Shown here: positions 1 through 12,048 of the stretch, piece by piece
Layout of the letters: each line of letters begins with the position of its first letter
How positions within the stretch are numbered: position 1 is the stretch's first letter
NCBI GenBank assembly: GCA_012845835.1
Contig: JABAKD010000035.1
Location: 186,001-250,000 of the forward strand
From: Undaria pinnatifida
Taxonomy: Eukaryota > Sar > Phaeophyceae > Laminariales > Alariaceae
Direction: 5' to 3'
DNA length: 64,000 nucleotides
Notes under the pieces: model-generated
The model's database searches: none
What the model was told of the DNA's origin: nothing
Seen by the model: the letters and a program-made list of their open reading frames with translations, nothing else
Position numbers and translations under genes: made by a program

Positions 1-1890
1 CACCAAAACACCGAGACCTTTTGCGAGGCTCGATCCGGTGTTTGCGCACGACAACAGCGGGCGCTCTGTCCTTTGTGCCATCAAGGAGGAGTCGACAAGA
101 TTACTTATCTCGTCTCCCTTCTCCAAGAGGCCTAACAAGAAAGGACCTCCACGGGAAAGACCATTATTACCACCTGCCCGAGCCCCGCTTCAGAAGATGC
201 CCACAGGGTCTACGGACCCTGCTTGGTTTTTTAGCACGCTAACCCACATGTTTTCAGGCTACGTCTGCCCCTGTGGCACAGGAAGAATATCCGACACTGC
301 GCGACGGGCCAGTGGTGACGCCACGGCCTCCAGCCTAGTCAGCTGGATGCTATTCCCGTAATTTTGCGGATCAATCGCGCCTCTCGTCAAGCAGAAACAG
401 CTCCGAGCCCCTGCCCCTTCTGGCGCAGTTGGAGCCGTTATCTTGCGATTGTACGCTAAAGAGCGAAGAGGCCAAGACGCGAGAAAACGTGGGCTCGGAC
501 CCGCGTCGTACTCCCGAGGTCTGGTGTTCCTAAGGGGGACAATACAGGCCCAAAGTGCCGAGGACTGGTGTTCCGAGAGGGGGACATTGCAGACCCACCT
601 GTCCAACGAGGCTACTGACGGGTTGGCACCGTCGGTGTTGGACTCTTTTCGGGTGCAGCGAGGGCGGCTTCTTACGAGTTTCCGCCAGCGAGTAAGGAGC
701 ACCCGAGGCGAGAAACCCCGGGTTCGAACTCGCATCTTGCTCCCGAAGCCTGGTACTCCCGGAAGGGGACACTACAGGCCCAAAGAGCCGAGGTGTCGTG
801 GTCCCAGAAGGGAACATTGCAGACCCACAAATGTCCAACGAGGCTACCGACGGATTGGCACCATCGGTTTTTGCCATTTTTCGGGTGCAGTTAGAGCGGG
901 TTCTCGCGTTTTTCCGCCAACGAGCAAAGAAGACCCGAGGCGAGAAACCACAGGTTCGGATTTGCGTCGTGCTCCCGAGGCCTGTTGTTCCGGACGGGGA
1001 CATTGCAGGCCCAAATTCAAACACGGCGTTTGACCCTTTTCTCGAATACTCCTTAAAGTGGTGTTGCTCTGGCAGCCCCCATCCTATTTCCCACTGTGGT
1101 CCCCTTCGTCGTTTGTCGTGGGCGACGTGCCATATTATTGCTCGGAGCAGTACTCGATGGCTGAAAAGACCAGGTTTTCCAAGACCATCGAGCAGTGGAG
1201 CTCATCATGTCGTCGCCTAGTCCAAGCACACGCAAACGCATCGGTCGAGGCGTGCGCAACTTTGACTCCGGTGTTGGGGACAGGGAGAAGAAAGCACCTT
1301 GTATCCGACACCTACGCCATATCCACGCAGAATCCAGCCACAAAAAAAACACCTTGTAAGCTCTGACAACAAGCTTCTGGCTGAATCCAGCCCTCTGGAT
1401 CCAGTGTGGGGCATTGGTTTCCGGGCGGGTGATCCCAGGGTCAACAACCCATGCCAGTGGAAAGCAAAAATTAGCTTGGCGAGGCACTTTCTGCCGTTCG
1501 CGAAGCTGTTCGCGACAGTGAGACCGGGTCGGCACACCCGGCCTCCCCTAGTCGGTCCCGCACCTGCACTGCGACTGCAAGAACCGAGAAAGATCGTCCG
1601 CGCCGCGGCCGGGCCTTTCACAGCGGCCAGCGTTGCTTCCCTTTCGGAGTTTCCGACCTATTTCTCGGGCGCGCTGGCCAACTAAAACCCGTGAAGTTTT
1701 GTAGACAACTTCTGGCGTCGGTCCTGACCTTGCGCTGTCCGAACACGGCCTGTTTCGTCAAGGGTACTGTGACACTAGACCACGTTTCGTTCACTATGAA
1801 AATCGCGTACATCAGTCGAGCAACGCTCGACTCGGAGAAGGCAATGGTCTCCCCACGGTTTGGGGACCGGCAGCATTGTTTGGGCTCCTG
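1..1890 (+). other. TE leader/gag-side region of G1, no recognised domain
   Basis: This part lies upstream of the first recognisable pol piece and is presumably the gag, protease and RT side of G1, heavily decayed. I find no zinc knuckle, no aspartic protease DSG/DTG motif and no YxDD. Basic, Arg-rich open frames occur (for example 443-1033 and 798-1220), but they are two frames of one duplicated segment rather than two genes. The assignment to G1 rests on position only. Confidence 0.4.
530..1015 (+). repeat. 232-bp tandem duplication inside G1
   Basis: The segment containing tgtccaacgaggctac occurs at about 600 and again at 832, a period of 232 bp, and the flanking text (gaggcgagaaac..., gtgcag...) repeats in the same order. 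Both copies can be translated to a shared motif SNEATDGLAPSV followed by FRVQ and TRGEKP, but in different frames because 232 is not a multiple of three. A partial third copy starts near 975. Confidence 0.8.
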
Positions 1891-1892
1891 AA

Positions 1893-2120
1893 CTCCTCCG
1901 TGTGTACTGTGGGGAACAAAGTTCCGCCTATCCTCCGGCCGCAAGACACAGGAGAGCATTGGCAAAGTGGGGACCCTCAATGCACGAGTCCAGCGGCACC
2001 TTGAGTTCGTCACCGCGTTCGATTGCACACTCGAATACCGCAAAGGCAACGCCAACGGCACCGCCGATTTTTCTGGCCCGCTTTCCAGAGCCTGCTACGG
2101 AGTACGATCGCAGTGGTTTG
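1893..2120 (+). pseudogene. RNase H C-terminal piece of G1 pol
   Basis: Frame 2 reads WGTKF, then IGKVGTLNARVQRHLEF and TLEYRKGNANGTADF. This matches the end of Ty3/gypsy RNase H, where a conserved LEYRKG-N-ADxLSR pattern closes the domain. The usual TDHKAL motif is degraded to SGRKTQ. The frame is lost shortly after, near 2,150, where the downstream linker continues in another frame. Confidence 0.65.
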
Positions 2121-2159
2121 ACACACGTCAACCCCGTGGGGTCAACAAGCTCCAACCCC

Positions 2160-2790
2160 ATTGGAGATAGCTGCATCTACCTCCTACAGACCGACGGGCT
2201 GCGCGCTCCCTCCTCGCCGATCCCAGGGGTCGGTTTGGGTGGTCTCGTACCCCACACCGAAAGCACTGCTTTGGGTGGGCTCGTGCCCCTCGCTGAAAGC
2301 ACTGTCTTGGGTGGGCTCGTGCCCCGTACTAAACATGCTGCCTTGGGTGGGCTGCCACTCACCTCCACCGCGTTTCACGATTTTCGCACACACGAGCCAC
2401 GAATAAGGATGGACGGCCTTTCTGCTCCCTCGGGAAGATTCATCGCTCGTGTTTCTGCCTCCGTCGCCACTAACGAAGGCTGTACCGGCCGCGGGTCGAT
2501 TTCGCCTGCCGATGACACCGTTTTCGCTTCGGTTTTTGCCATACTGACCGAGGGCGACACGGGCTCCGCAGAAGCCTCGGCTGCAGCGACGCCCATCGCA
2601 CAGCCGGCTCCTCTATCAAGGTGTTCTACACAGGAGACGGCCTTCGCCGCGACCACCTGTTCGACTGTGTCCGTCTCTGCCTTGCTTGGCACTGCCTTGC
2701 TTGGCACTCCAGCCCCTTTGTCGTCGACGACGAGCCTACGAACAGCGACAGCAACGGGTAATGCACCCCTGCTGTAGATTATGGATTTGA
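2160..2790 (+). pseudogene. G1 RNase H-integrase linker with 12-residue repeats
   Basis: An open frame (1,860-2,777) covers this part. It is Ala/Ser/Thr/Pro-rich and contains a minisatellite of period 36 bp at 2,234-2,352. The minisatellite codes for repeats of the type ALGGLVPLAEST, with three full units and one partial. It then reads DFRTHEPRIRMDGLSAPSGRF and ends at a stop before the integrase. I cannot name a domain. It sits where such elements have a variable linker between RNase H and integrase. Confidence 0.45.
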
Positions 2791-2911
2791 GCCCGGCGGG
2801 GCCCCTCGGCCATCTCCCAGACTAGGTACAACCCCGCCGCGAGTCTCACGGCCGCGGCCGGCGCCGCCCGCCGCCGCGAAACCTGCTCTTGCCGACTCGC
2901 CAGTCCGCACG

Positions 2912-3790
2912 GTGCCACTAACTACCGACAGCGACCACGCACAGCCTATGGGAACTCTTCTTTTACGGCTCACGCCTTCTCTTGGTGACACGCCAACATC
3001 ACATACAAAGTCGGACGCCCTCAGCGACGCTGCTGAACTGCGGTTCGCTGATTCCGTCGCGCGTTATCCGCACGCCGATTGGAGGCGAGAGCAGCACGCT
3101 GAGCCGACGTGCCACGCCATGATGCGTTACATCTCTATCGGTCGGCCGTCGGCCATGCCGCCCGACGTTTTGGAGTGCTACCCCTCGCACAAGCGTCCCT
3201 CCCTCTCAGACATCCAGGAGCTGGCGGGTGAGGGTCGACTACATACAACCGACGACGACATCGTCCTACTCGTCCATAACCCGACACTGCCGTCAACAAG
3301 GTCTGACAAACCCAGCTCTGTGGGTCGAGCTGTTTGCTTGCTAAACGACGGGCCAGTTGGCATCTACGTTTCCCTGCTCATGCGACCTTGGATCATGAAA
3401 GCTCGTCACTCGACGGCCTCTTGTCACCTTGGCACCACGCGCACGTTGCGCATGCTGGAGCGGTTTTATTGGTGGATTGGCATGAATATGTGCACCCGGT
3501 GGTAGCTTCGCCACTGCTTGGGGTGCCAAGCGCGGAAAACCCCACGGCTGACTGTCCGCTGGCCCATCATCTCCATGCCTCTACCGGAACATCCAGGTGC
3601 CACCGTCAGTGTTGACTACCTCGGCCCCCTCCCGGTCACTCCACGAGGCAACACCTACATACTGCTGTTCACCGATCGCTTCAGTCGTCGGGCCGACATC
3701 TTTCCCGTCACGGCAGCTGAGTTCACCGCGGAGTGTACAGCCACATGGGCAGACTCCCACGGCCCCCCCTGACGGTTTTCGACCGCACTG
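2912..3790 (+). pseudogene. G1 integrase: zinc-binding domain and start of catalytic core
   Basis: One frame (frame 2) runs across two in-frame stops (TAG 3,503-3,505 and TGA 3,770-3,772). Visible are an HHCC-type zinc-binding domain (RHSTASCHLG ... RHCLGCQARK, His residues five apart and a CxxC) and the beginning of the DDE core (VDYLGPLPV with the first catalytic Asp, then YILLFTDRFSRRADIFPV). The second Asp (SDxG region) and the catalytic Glu are not found, so the core is truncated by an internal deletion after about 3,730. Integrase would join cDNA to chromosomal DNA. This copy cannot. Confidence 0.75.
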
Positions 3791-5041
3791 GTGTCGTGGG
3801 ACACCAGAGTCTGGCCCGTGACCACCTGGGCTGTTGCGACTTGCCCCACGGACCGGCAAAAGAGCGCGAACGACATTGTTCGCGCACACCACGCCCTCAC
3901 CGTTTCTCGTGTTAACCACAGAAACTCCGCCCTCGCCGACGCGCTTCATGCAGCACATGACTTCGCTACGGGTGGTTGGGCATGGGTGAGCAATTCTGCC
4001 TCTACCATTCGCCAGGGTGGGAAGGCGAACACCGACGCCAAGGTACTCAAGGTCAAACTCGCGCTCAACTGGACTGGCCAAAAACAAGATCCTGGCAGTC
4101 GGTCCCTGCTCCGCCGCCGAGACTCCGGACGGTTCGCCGCTCGGGAGCAACCTCCTCTATTTGGATCTCCCTTCAGACCTGCCCGGTTCTGACACTCATC
4201 GGCGTGTGGCCATCGAGCACTGCAAACCCTGCACCAACCTCCATGACAGTGGGGACATGCCCGAATATCTAGCGGCGGGGCTGACGCAGTACGTGCCCAA
4301 CAATTTTTCCAAGAAGTCCCCGCCGTACCACGTCACTCAAGACGACGTTTCGACTCCCCTTCAACTGGAGCAGATGACCGGTCATTAGTCGGTACGGGGG
4401 CGAGGGGACGTCAACGCGGTGCTATACAAGACGCATCGGGCGGGACTCTCCGAACCTTCCCGGGAGCGGGAAATGGACCTCCACCTCTCTCGCTCCCACA
4501 TTTTGCGTTATTGGGCCGGAACCCCGGACCAGCACCGCCAAACCAACCAACTCTACCGCCGAATGCGGATCGGGGCGGCACAGCGCGAGCTCTCCCGCAA
4601 CAACGGGGAAAGTTTCCTAGCGCCGGGCTACGCTTGTGTCCCCCGCGCCGAGTGGCTCCGTGGCTACCACGACACAGTACTTCCTAAGGGAGCTCACTTT
4701 TGGTACAAGGGAGACGATGGGTTATGGTGGCTTGAAAAATCAGTGCGAGAACTACCGAGGACAAGGTATACCTGGTCCGCTTTCTGGACGACCCGGGACC
4801 GATTGAACTTCCTCTTCGCCCGGCACGCTACACGACTTTGACAGGAGCCGTACGAGGCTCTTGGTGCCTGCAAGTTCACATCGCCAGTGTGTTTCCTCGG
4901 GGGATCCAACGTAACGTAGACGAATCTCGTAGCGAGGCCGTGGCCAGTCGACTTTCAAGCCGCCACCGCTCATCGATAGTTCTCCCATTTTTTGGGGTTA
5001 TGACGTTTGAGTCTGTCTTTGGGTTGTTCGTAGTGTTTTAA
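3791..5041 (+). pseudogene. G1 pol C-terminus with chromodomain-like segment
   Basis: After the integrase remnant the frame changes near 4,070 to frame 3. It passes a TAG stop at 4,386-4,388 and changes again near 4,733 to the frame ending at 5,041. Between about 4,404 and 4,520 the text VLYKTHRAGLSEP...EREMDLH resembles a chromodomain (aromatic-x-x-W/R-x-GL/F ... WE pattern, with the two Trp positions replaced by Arg). Chromodomains direct integration to heterochromatin in this clade. Further on GAHFWYKGDDGLWW and VYLVRFLDDPGPIEL are readable and look like a second small beta-barrel module, which I do not recognise. Confidence 0.6.
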
Positions 5042-5837
5042 GAGTCTTCGTCGGGTTTTGGGGCGGTTCTTTCCTTTTTTTTCTTTCTGACCTGCCGAAC
5101 CCCCGGCTCAGTGTTGGGCCAGGGTTCGGGTAAAACGCCGCTACCTGAGGCGCAGGACTGTCGCTTTTTCGTCGTTGTTCAATTTTGCCCTGCCGATGCC
5201 CTCCTCCGCCCAAAGCCGGGGGGGGGCAGGGTACCCTGTTCGCACGTAACGTGGTACAGGGCTATGTACGGGCCTGTGTGTCATCTTTAATTTTTTTGTG
5301 CGTTGTATTTGTTCTACTTTGTTTTTTCGGCTTAGCACTCCCCCCCCTCGCGGGGTTGTACGTGCGGCCATCTTCCATCCTGGGTATTTGTCGTTTCTTC
5401 GTCTAGCCGCCCGCCATGCCGATGGCCAGCGGGAAATTTTCCGAATGACTTCTCCCTTGTGTTAGCGCCTGTGTTCCCCTCCATATCGACGAGGGCTCGC
5501 ATCGCCATAATACCTTTTCTGTGGTTGGTTTGCCGTAGCGCCTTTCCTGCCCCCCCCGCCACACCGGCGGTATGCGGCAGGTCCTAGAGCCTGTTCTGCC
5601 CCTCCCCACCACACCGGCGGTATGCGGCAGGTTTTGGATGGGCAGCTTTTGCCTGGGAGGGTCTGCGTTTCCTTCAACTGTTTTTCTTCGCGTGTTCCTG
5701 GCTCCGTAGCCAGACCGTTAGAGGTGTGGGAGTGGGTTTTGAGGAGCCGCATCTTCGATTCATGGTCTTGTTCGTAGAACCGGAGTTTCCCCGAATCTCC
5801 CATATTTCTGCATATGCGGCTCATCAGGGTGGGCTAG
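5042..5837 (+). other. G1 3' non-coding spacer with short tandem repeat
   Basis: No convincing coding content. It contains G/C homopolymers and two adjacent copies (about 5,553-5,640) of a 60-bp unit containing caccggcggtatgcggcag. Immediately before the LTR is a purine-rich stretch (agggtgggctag), a plausible plus-strand primer site. Confidence 0.5.
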
Positions 5838-6078
5838 TGTTAAGATACGGCCGCGGAAGGCCTATAATTATCCGAATTCAGGCAATTTGGTTTCGTATGA
5901 TAAGGTTGGCGTTTCATATTCGGGATAGTCAGGAAATAGATCGTCTCGGATCTCAGAAGCCATCCGGGGCTCTGGTGGAATTGAATAAAGCTACGTCTCT
6001 GCGAAGCCCAAGAAAGTGAGTACTCTCCGAGGACCTGTTCAATTGGCAGAACTGCAGGGGACACTCTCTGTCCCCACC
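5838..6078 (+). repeat. 3' LTR of G1
   Basis: Starts tgttaagatacggcc and shares a series of blocks with 59,231-59,487: the start, ttcgtatgata, a tggcgttt-or-ct block, tattcggg, and a tail of the form gggacactctctgt. An AATAAA lies at about 5,984. The start TG and the preceding purine tract fit an LTR border. The right border is approximate. Confidence 0.7.
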
Positions 6079-9000
6079 TTATACTCTTACAGTAGCAGCA
6101 GCAGCGCCAGCGCCAGCGCAAGCACCCAACATGCTCGTGCCTGATACTCGTATACTGGTCGCGCTTTTTTACATCCCAAATATATCGGTTGAAGGACTAC
6201 CGAAGAAGTGCTGACCCGTCAATGTGTACGAAGACTTGGGCATGCTAATTTTGGTCTATAGAGTTCATTGACGGACGTCTGTCAAGAGGAAAGGGTGCCG
6301 TCATAGAAAAATTGTTGTTGATAAACACCACCAAAAGCCCACACAAGAGGACACACGACAGAGCACAGAGAAGCTGCGATGAAAAGCAGCACGGGGACAC
6401 GTATAATCTGAGACCAGACATGGCATGACATGCAAAATAAGCAAGGCAAACTCGGGCTGTGACGCTTCGGTTTGCGTAGCACACGCAGAAAGCGCATGGC
6501 TGAGTGAAGTGTACCTAGAAATGTTGCTGGAATAATTTTGTCCACGCTGATAGGCAGAAAAGTTCAGACGTTTTCTCTCGTATCAGCGTGAGCTTGAGTG
6601 CCGTCAGAACGCGCCAGTGGGCCCAATACCCATGGACCAAACTCAACACATATTCATTCAATGAAGCTGGAAACTTTGTGAGGTTGTTTAGTGCCACATA
6701 AGCTGCATGATGGGGTGAAGTTTACCGCAAATAGGAGTCGGCTTCAAAAAGTGCGTGGTTTGGAGCTTCCGTTTAAAAGCCGAGACTCACTCACGCGCTC
6801 ATTCACGGTCTGAAGATTAGGCCAGAAAGCTCTCACGGAACCTAAGGTTCCTCTGAGAGAATCACGGTATCTTAACAGGTACCAGCATGGATTAACACTC
6901 TTGTAGCACTTTATGTTACCATGTGTCGCTCTTCCGGGAAAGAATATGCGAAATAACTAGACCCTCGATATAACAACTTCGTGACGAATAGCGAGGCGTT
7001 GCGGTCTGATATATCGATACTCTGAAACAGAAAGAAACATGCGGATGAATTCGTGCCACACCGGTATCAAACAGGTGTCGAGTCAACTCTGAAATACCAC
7101 GACTTTATTGCAGGATTAGCGGTGAATGGTGCAGTATGCGTTAGTTCGAGTAGGAGAAACCGCTCGAGAAAAGGTATCGACCTCGACGAGTTCGATAAGT
7201 CTGAAACCGAGGGCGACTGGCTTTTTCGAGAGCTGGTCGGGGCTTTGATGTGGCTTGACTCCGGGGTGGAGGAGTCATATCTGAGCTGATTTTGGGGTCA
7301 TGAAACAACGACCTTTCTGCATTTCCAACGACCAAAAACTACGGCGTGGACGCTTCATTTCTTTGCCGATTTTAGGGTAATCGAAAAACGATTTTTCTGC
7401 GTTCTTACGACAAAACAAACCACGTTATTTGTTTGGAACTTGGGTATTGTGGAATTCGGATGGTTTAAGATGTCTGCCCAGCGAGAAGGAATTGTCCCTG
7501 ATACGATACTAAGTTTTGGGACTACTGCCCTAGTACACCCGTTTCAATCATGTTTTCACCAGCTGAACCCCGTATAATCACCGTGGTGAAAATTCACTAG
7601 GTGCAGTAGCTGAGTGCGGATTGATGTTGGAGACTTGTGCTTTAGAGACTGCGGCGTGTTTCGGATTCTGGGTTTTGGTTTTCGGATTTTTGACGTTGAG
7701 GTTTCCGGATTTAGGATTGTGGAGTTTTCCGAGTTTGGTTTTGGGCTTCGGATGTTGGATTTTAGAGTTTGGATAATGACCCTGAATACTATCCCTGGAT
7801 TGTGATTCTTGATCTATGGAGTGACTTTTGGGGACTGTGGTACTGCAAACTTTCTTTCTGCCGCAGCATTGCAGGGAGAATACCGTTTGACTGTATTTTT
7901 TATTGACTCATTTTTTACTTGAGGAAATGACAACATGGTATCATACCGCATCAGTTGCAAAAGCAGGGATGCTATTGATTGTGTTTTCTTACTTGATGCA
8001 GATATGACATTGGGGGATAGGAGTTTCAATGATAGATTGGTGTTGTCGTATCGAGATACCGGGATGGCGGAGATCGATTCCGCATATTGTTCCCGTTATT
8101 CCTTTTCTCCGAGACGTCTTCCCCTTGGTACTCTAGAGGAGCTCAATGATGTATGTGTGGTACTCGAGAGGAGTTGAAAAATATATATCTACGCGTTCTA
8201 TTTGCCTACCCACTGGGTTCTCCACCACCCTAGCTATTGTCTGTGCAGTGGCGCTGCCCTGTGACGCTCCCAGGAGCCAGGAAAGAGTAGCGGATGTTTA
8301 TCCTGATTTTAAAGGGAAAATATATCAGACTCCTACCGTGACGTTGGAGGGTAAATCGATCAGACGTTTGCCTCTGATTTCAGGAGGAACAAAGGTTGGA
8401 CATGAATATGTATTTATATTTATCTAATCAGAGGCCCCAGTTGTACCAAACAGGGAATAACGGGACGATAGTTATCAGTCTCCCGCCATAAAACCGGCAA
8501 GATTTCCAAGTAGCTTTCTTTTGGTATTCACAATTGATCATATTTCGGTATTACCGGTAGGTTTGAACTCAAGTCCGCGGTAACACGCGTCCCCGCATTG
8601 TTTTTAGACGTCCAACCGCTTCACATACAAACGGACGGATACCTTGAATGGTCTGTTAATAGGCGTGCGCACGTTGCATTGCGTATGTAGGATGGCGCTT
8701 GAGAACATCCTACGCTCATTGCGTATTGATGCAACTTCTTGACGTATAGCACACCAGGGTGCATAGGTAAAAAACAAAATCCCTGATGACCCTGAACTGC
8801 TATTTCATCATTTTCACCACCTGTAGAGCTCTGACCCACAGCGTCAAAGAGGCCCGCCACAGTACGAATTTTCAGGGTAGGTGCAACCTAGACGAATAGA
8901 AAAGGTAGCACATCGCTTAACACAGAGCAGCACAAGTAGGTCATCCTTGTCGCCGGACCTTTCTGCCTTGTCGTTTGTCAGTCTCCATCCCCCCTCCAGC

Positions 9001-9480
9001 CAGGCCCTTTCCGACGGCGCCCATTGCGCGCCCCAGGATTCCTCTGCTCTTCCCCCCACATTTCCTTTCCCTCTCTCCCCCGAATATGCCATATTCGCCG
9101 CCTTCCATCTTCACTCCGAACCCATCTGCCAACAACAAACACAACCAAAGGCGAAACGACATAAAACACACCAACAAAAACGTCACTAATAAAGGCAGGA
9201 CATAAAAAGTAAGGTTGCGGCGGAGACGCAGACAGGATGTTGCAGTAAGCGGGAACAGTGATGCAGCATCCACAATTTGGGAAAAAGCGAAAACATGCTT
9301 GGTCAAGAAACCTGCGACTAGTTGTACTGTGGCGGTGCGTACGGCAGGCACGGTACGTGTAGGACCGGCTGCCTGCACGATGTAAACAAAGCGCGCAGTA
9401 GAAGAAGCACACCAACTGGCCAGTTAACGGTTTTCTGTCTGGTTACGTGAAGACCCGGAGCGTTTGTACAGTGCAGGACA
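6079..9480. other. Non-coding stretch, no gene seen
   Basis: Only short, compositionally random open frames. 7,650-7,790 is a degenerate T/G-rich stretch built from variants of ttttggattt and ttcggattt. Short direct similarities (for example acgacctttctgc near 7,308 and cgatttttctgc near 7,390) suggest old repeats. A (CT)-rich tract lies at 8,990-9,090. Nothing else can be supported. Confidence 0.5.
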
Positions 9481-9627
9481 CCTAGTTCAGGGATGTTAGC
9501 TCAGGCTGGATTTCTTAATGGAGCAAGCACGCGTTCCACACTACATTCAGCACAGTGGCTTCCGAACTTGATATTTTACTGTAAATATCAGGCTGGCTTT
9601 TTTACTGCCTTGTTCCTTAGTAGGTGC

Positions 9628-9969
9628 TTAGTGTGTAGTGCAAGGGGGTTTGTGTTGTTTTTCCACGGTGTATGTTATTTCCCCCAGATAGCTGCGAGTT
9701 GCGTGGACGACTGCACTGACACGACGAGTGGGCCCGGTGCAGATGCAGCCGGTGAGGAACAGTTCGGCCGTGAGCCCGAGCACGAGGGGGTCGGATCGCT
9801 GGATGTAGGAGGCGTGCAGAGCCAGGTGAAGCTCCACGGTCATCGCACTCATGAGGATGCAGATCTCAACCATGTCCACGCACGCCCCTGCGACCGATGG
9901 GAATGCTGGTACCGATGCAAGGCAGGTTGCAGGACACCCCACTCCCACCCCAGGTGCATGGCTCCTCAA
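9628..9969 (-). CDS. Possible exon of unknown gene, GC-rich hydrophobic frame
   Basis: The minus strand has a 113-codon frame with alternating hydrophobic stretches (MVEICILMSAMTVELHLAL, then DPLVLGLTAELFLTGC). It is more GC-rich than its surroundings. A possible acceptor (gcatcggtaccag) precedes it, but no clear donor follows. The plus strand also has a longer, lower-quality frame. I do not recognise the product, and chance is a real alternative. Confidence 0.2.
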   Translation of the reverse strand: MRSHAPGVGVGCPATCLASVPAFPSVAGACVDMVEICILMSAMTVELHLALHASYIQRSDPLVLGLTAELFLTGCICTGPTRRVSAVVHATRSYLGEITYTVEKQHKPPCTTH

Positions 9970-11900
9970 TCAACGAGCCTGGGAAACTTTAGGCCCACCC
10001 CTACCGTAGCATGCCACATTTGTTTTCCTCGTCCACTGAGGAAGCGATCGACTAATCCTGTACCTATGCTCCACGGTGCGTCAATCGCGCATCAATCAAT
10101 AATCATCATCGGGTCACCAATTAATATCTCAATACACCAGTAAACAATCACGAACCACCGACAATATCAGTCACAATCCCCAAACCATTAACCTCAAGAC
10201 AGAACAACAGCAACAACAATGATCAACCAAATACGAGTCAACCAACCGACCAATCACGCGCAATGTATACCCGCATCCCTGGCGACGCAGACGAAGTCAG
10301 CGGCGGTTCCGACGTCCGCGATGGTCTCCAACCTTCCTGCGTCCTTCTCGCTTTGCGCCCTCGCCTTCTTAGCCTTCCGTGTCATCGTCTTCATGTTACG
10401 GTTCGAGCAGAAACAGGTGTAATCGCCGGTTAGGGCAAGAATTACGTGCAGCTTTCGGTTCGAGCAGAAACAAGTGAAACTGCCGTTGAGGGCAACAAAA
10501 TATACCAGGCAGAAAAACAGTGACGCAGAGGAGATAGGTCAGGGTACATCAGCCTTCCGTCTCACCTTCTACATGTTTCATGTTTCGGTTCGACCAGAAA
10601 CAGGAGTACCGCCGTTCAGGGCAAGAAATATATCAGGTACAAGAAAAATGGCACAAGAAGAGGTAATCATAGGTCAGGGTACCATGCTACAAGCAGAGGA
10701 TAAGGCGAGAAAAGGGGGTGAGATGATAATATTACGGGGGGGCGGAGTAATCAGGACCTACTCTAAACACGAAAACATACATAAATCCCAATCTGTATTA
10801 ACCATAGTGGGTTCTGACTAGTATTCATATGTTCTCCCTACGTGCTCCCGTAATAGGATGTTGGCAACAATTAAAATAATGTTGTGGTGGAAAGAAAAAA
10901 GAAACCGTAAAACACGGAAAAGTGAGTGAGTGTTGCTCGTATTTTGGTGAATTTTGCTGGGTTGAAGTTGTACTGACCAACCCAACCCAACAAAAGATAT
11001 TGAGGGATGTGGGTAAGCAAGGCCATTTTGGTCGTATTCAGCTAAGTTACTGTCGGTTGACTTGGCCTTGGGTTATTATGCAATTCATCGATTTTGATAC
11101 TATTATTACTAGAGAAACATGTTCCTACCCGAACAAAGTAAGTGTCCCGCAAACATCATATTCGCACAGATGAGACAGGCCAGGGGTAGTACAAACAGAG
11201 GATAACGCGGGAACAGAGGGCGGGGGGGTACCGAAATAGGCACGTGGCAAATTTTAAGTTTTCCCGTCTGCACCGTCGTCTTCGTCGGCACTGTATCAGC
11301 CTTCCGTGAATGTAGCCGTCTAGTCCGAAACGACAAAAATATGTTACGGTCGGATACTACCGCACTATTACGTATGCATGTCAATTTTCGAAAAAAAAAA
11401 ATCAAATGTATATACCCCGTGCATGAAATTCCGTAGTCGATAGGGACCGACCGAGGGGACAAAATATATAATAATATCCTTGCAGCTTCTGAACAAGGGG
11501 CAAGGCAGGCGTAGGTACCCCTGACATCATTAATGCATACAGATACAAATACATACATACCTGGTAGGTATAACGGGCACATATTATTGCTGAAAGAGAA
11601 CATAGGTAATCCTAGGAAATTGCTGGTACCACTATTGCACACATCGGACCCATACATCCCCATTCATGATCTACGTCTTTCAGGGCAGAAAGATTGCTGG
11701 TCTACATAATTTGCATGGCGTACACATCATGTTGCTGGGTTAGAGCCGGATGATGTAAATTACCTAGCACATATTTTCTGGGTTGGATATGTACTACACA
11801 GATTCTGCGCAAATTACCATGGCGACAAATATAGGGTCTACAGTGGATGATCTAGATCGTGATCTGTACGATGCGTGCACATTTGGTACTACCACTGCCA
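9970..11900. other. Non-coding stretch with short repeats
   Basis: No coding signal. Apart from the 10,393-10,628 repeat it holds AT-rich single-copy-like text, simple A runs, and ggtacc/acctggta-type palindromes near 10,678, 11,500 and 11,560. Confidence 0.45.
10393..10628 (+). repeat. Three copies of a 45-bp unit
   Basis: The unit ttcggttcgagcagaaac, followed by a GCCG-AGGGCAA block, occurs at about 10,400, 10,455 and 10,586. The third copy is separated by text that itself partly repeats (cagccttccgt at 10,371 and 10,551). Confidence 0.7.
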
Positions 11901-11906
11901 AAACCA

Positions 11907-12048
11907 CTACTTCGAACCCGACCCCTTGACGGCACTCACCAAGCGGGACAAGTAGTCCTCTTCAAAGTCCAACATATCCTTGTCCTCCTCAAGAAGACGC
12001 TTCATCTTTGCGTCTGACACTCCAGCGGCCAGCGCGTTCCCAGCAGAA
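11907..12048 (-). CDS. NGDN: Neuroguidin/LCP5-like protein, terminal exon
   Basis: On the minus strand a pyrimidine-rich tract ending ccggttacag is followed by one base and 46 codons to a TAG. The peptide is acidic then basic (KRLLEEDKDMLDFEEDYLSRL ... VKGSGSK). In neuroguidin/Lcp5 (Sas10/Utp3/C1D family, U3 snoRNP-associated factors of the small-subunit processome in the nucleolus) the equivalent place has an acidic segment followed by a YEE-x-x-x-x-RL motif and a lysine-rich tail. The intron phase (one base carried over) matches the donor phase of the exon at 14,172-14,339. The tail here is shorter than in animal proteins. Confidence 0.6.

Larger units (their letters stand above)
1..6078 (+). 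mobile_element. Decayed Ty3/gypsy chromovirus (G1), 5' end outside window
   Basis: In order along the plus strand one can read an RNase H tail, a linker with short repeats, an integrase zinc-binding domain with the start of the catalytic core, a pol C-terminal region with a chromodomain-like segment, a 3' spacer and an LTR. This order is that of Ty3/gypsy chromoviruses. Protease and the RT catalytic core are not recognisable in the visible 5' part, and the 5' LTR would lie left of the window. At least two in-frame stops and four frame changes interrupt pol, so the copy is dead. The 3' LTR is supported by a related LTR at 59,231-59,487. Confidence 0.8.

Noticed and set aside
9493-10143. 216-codon plus-strand open frame
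   Set aside because: Low-quality composition with an Ile/Ser-rich random end. The minus strand is more protein-like, and neither is recognised.
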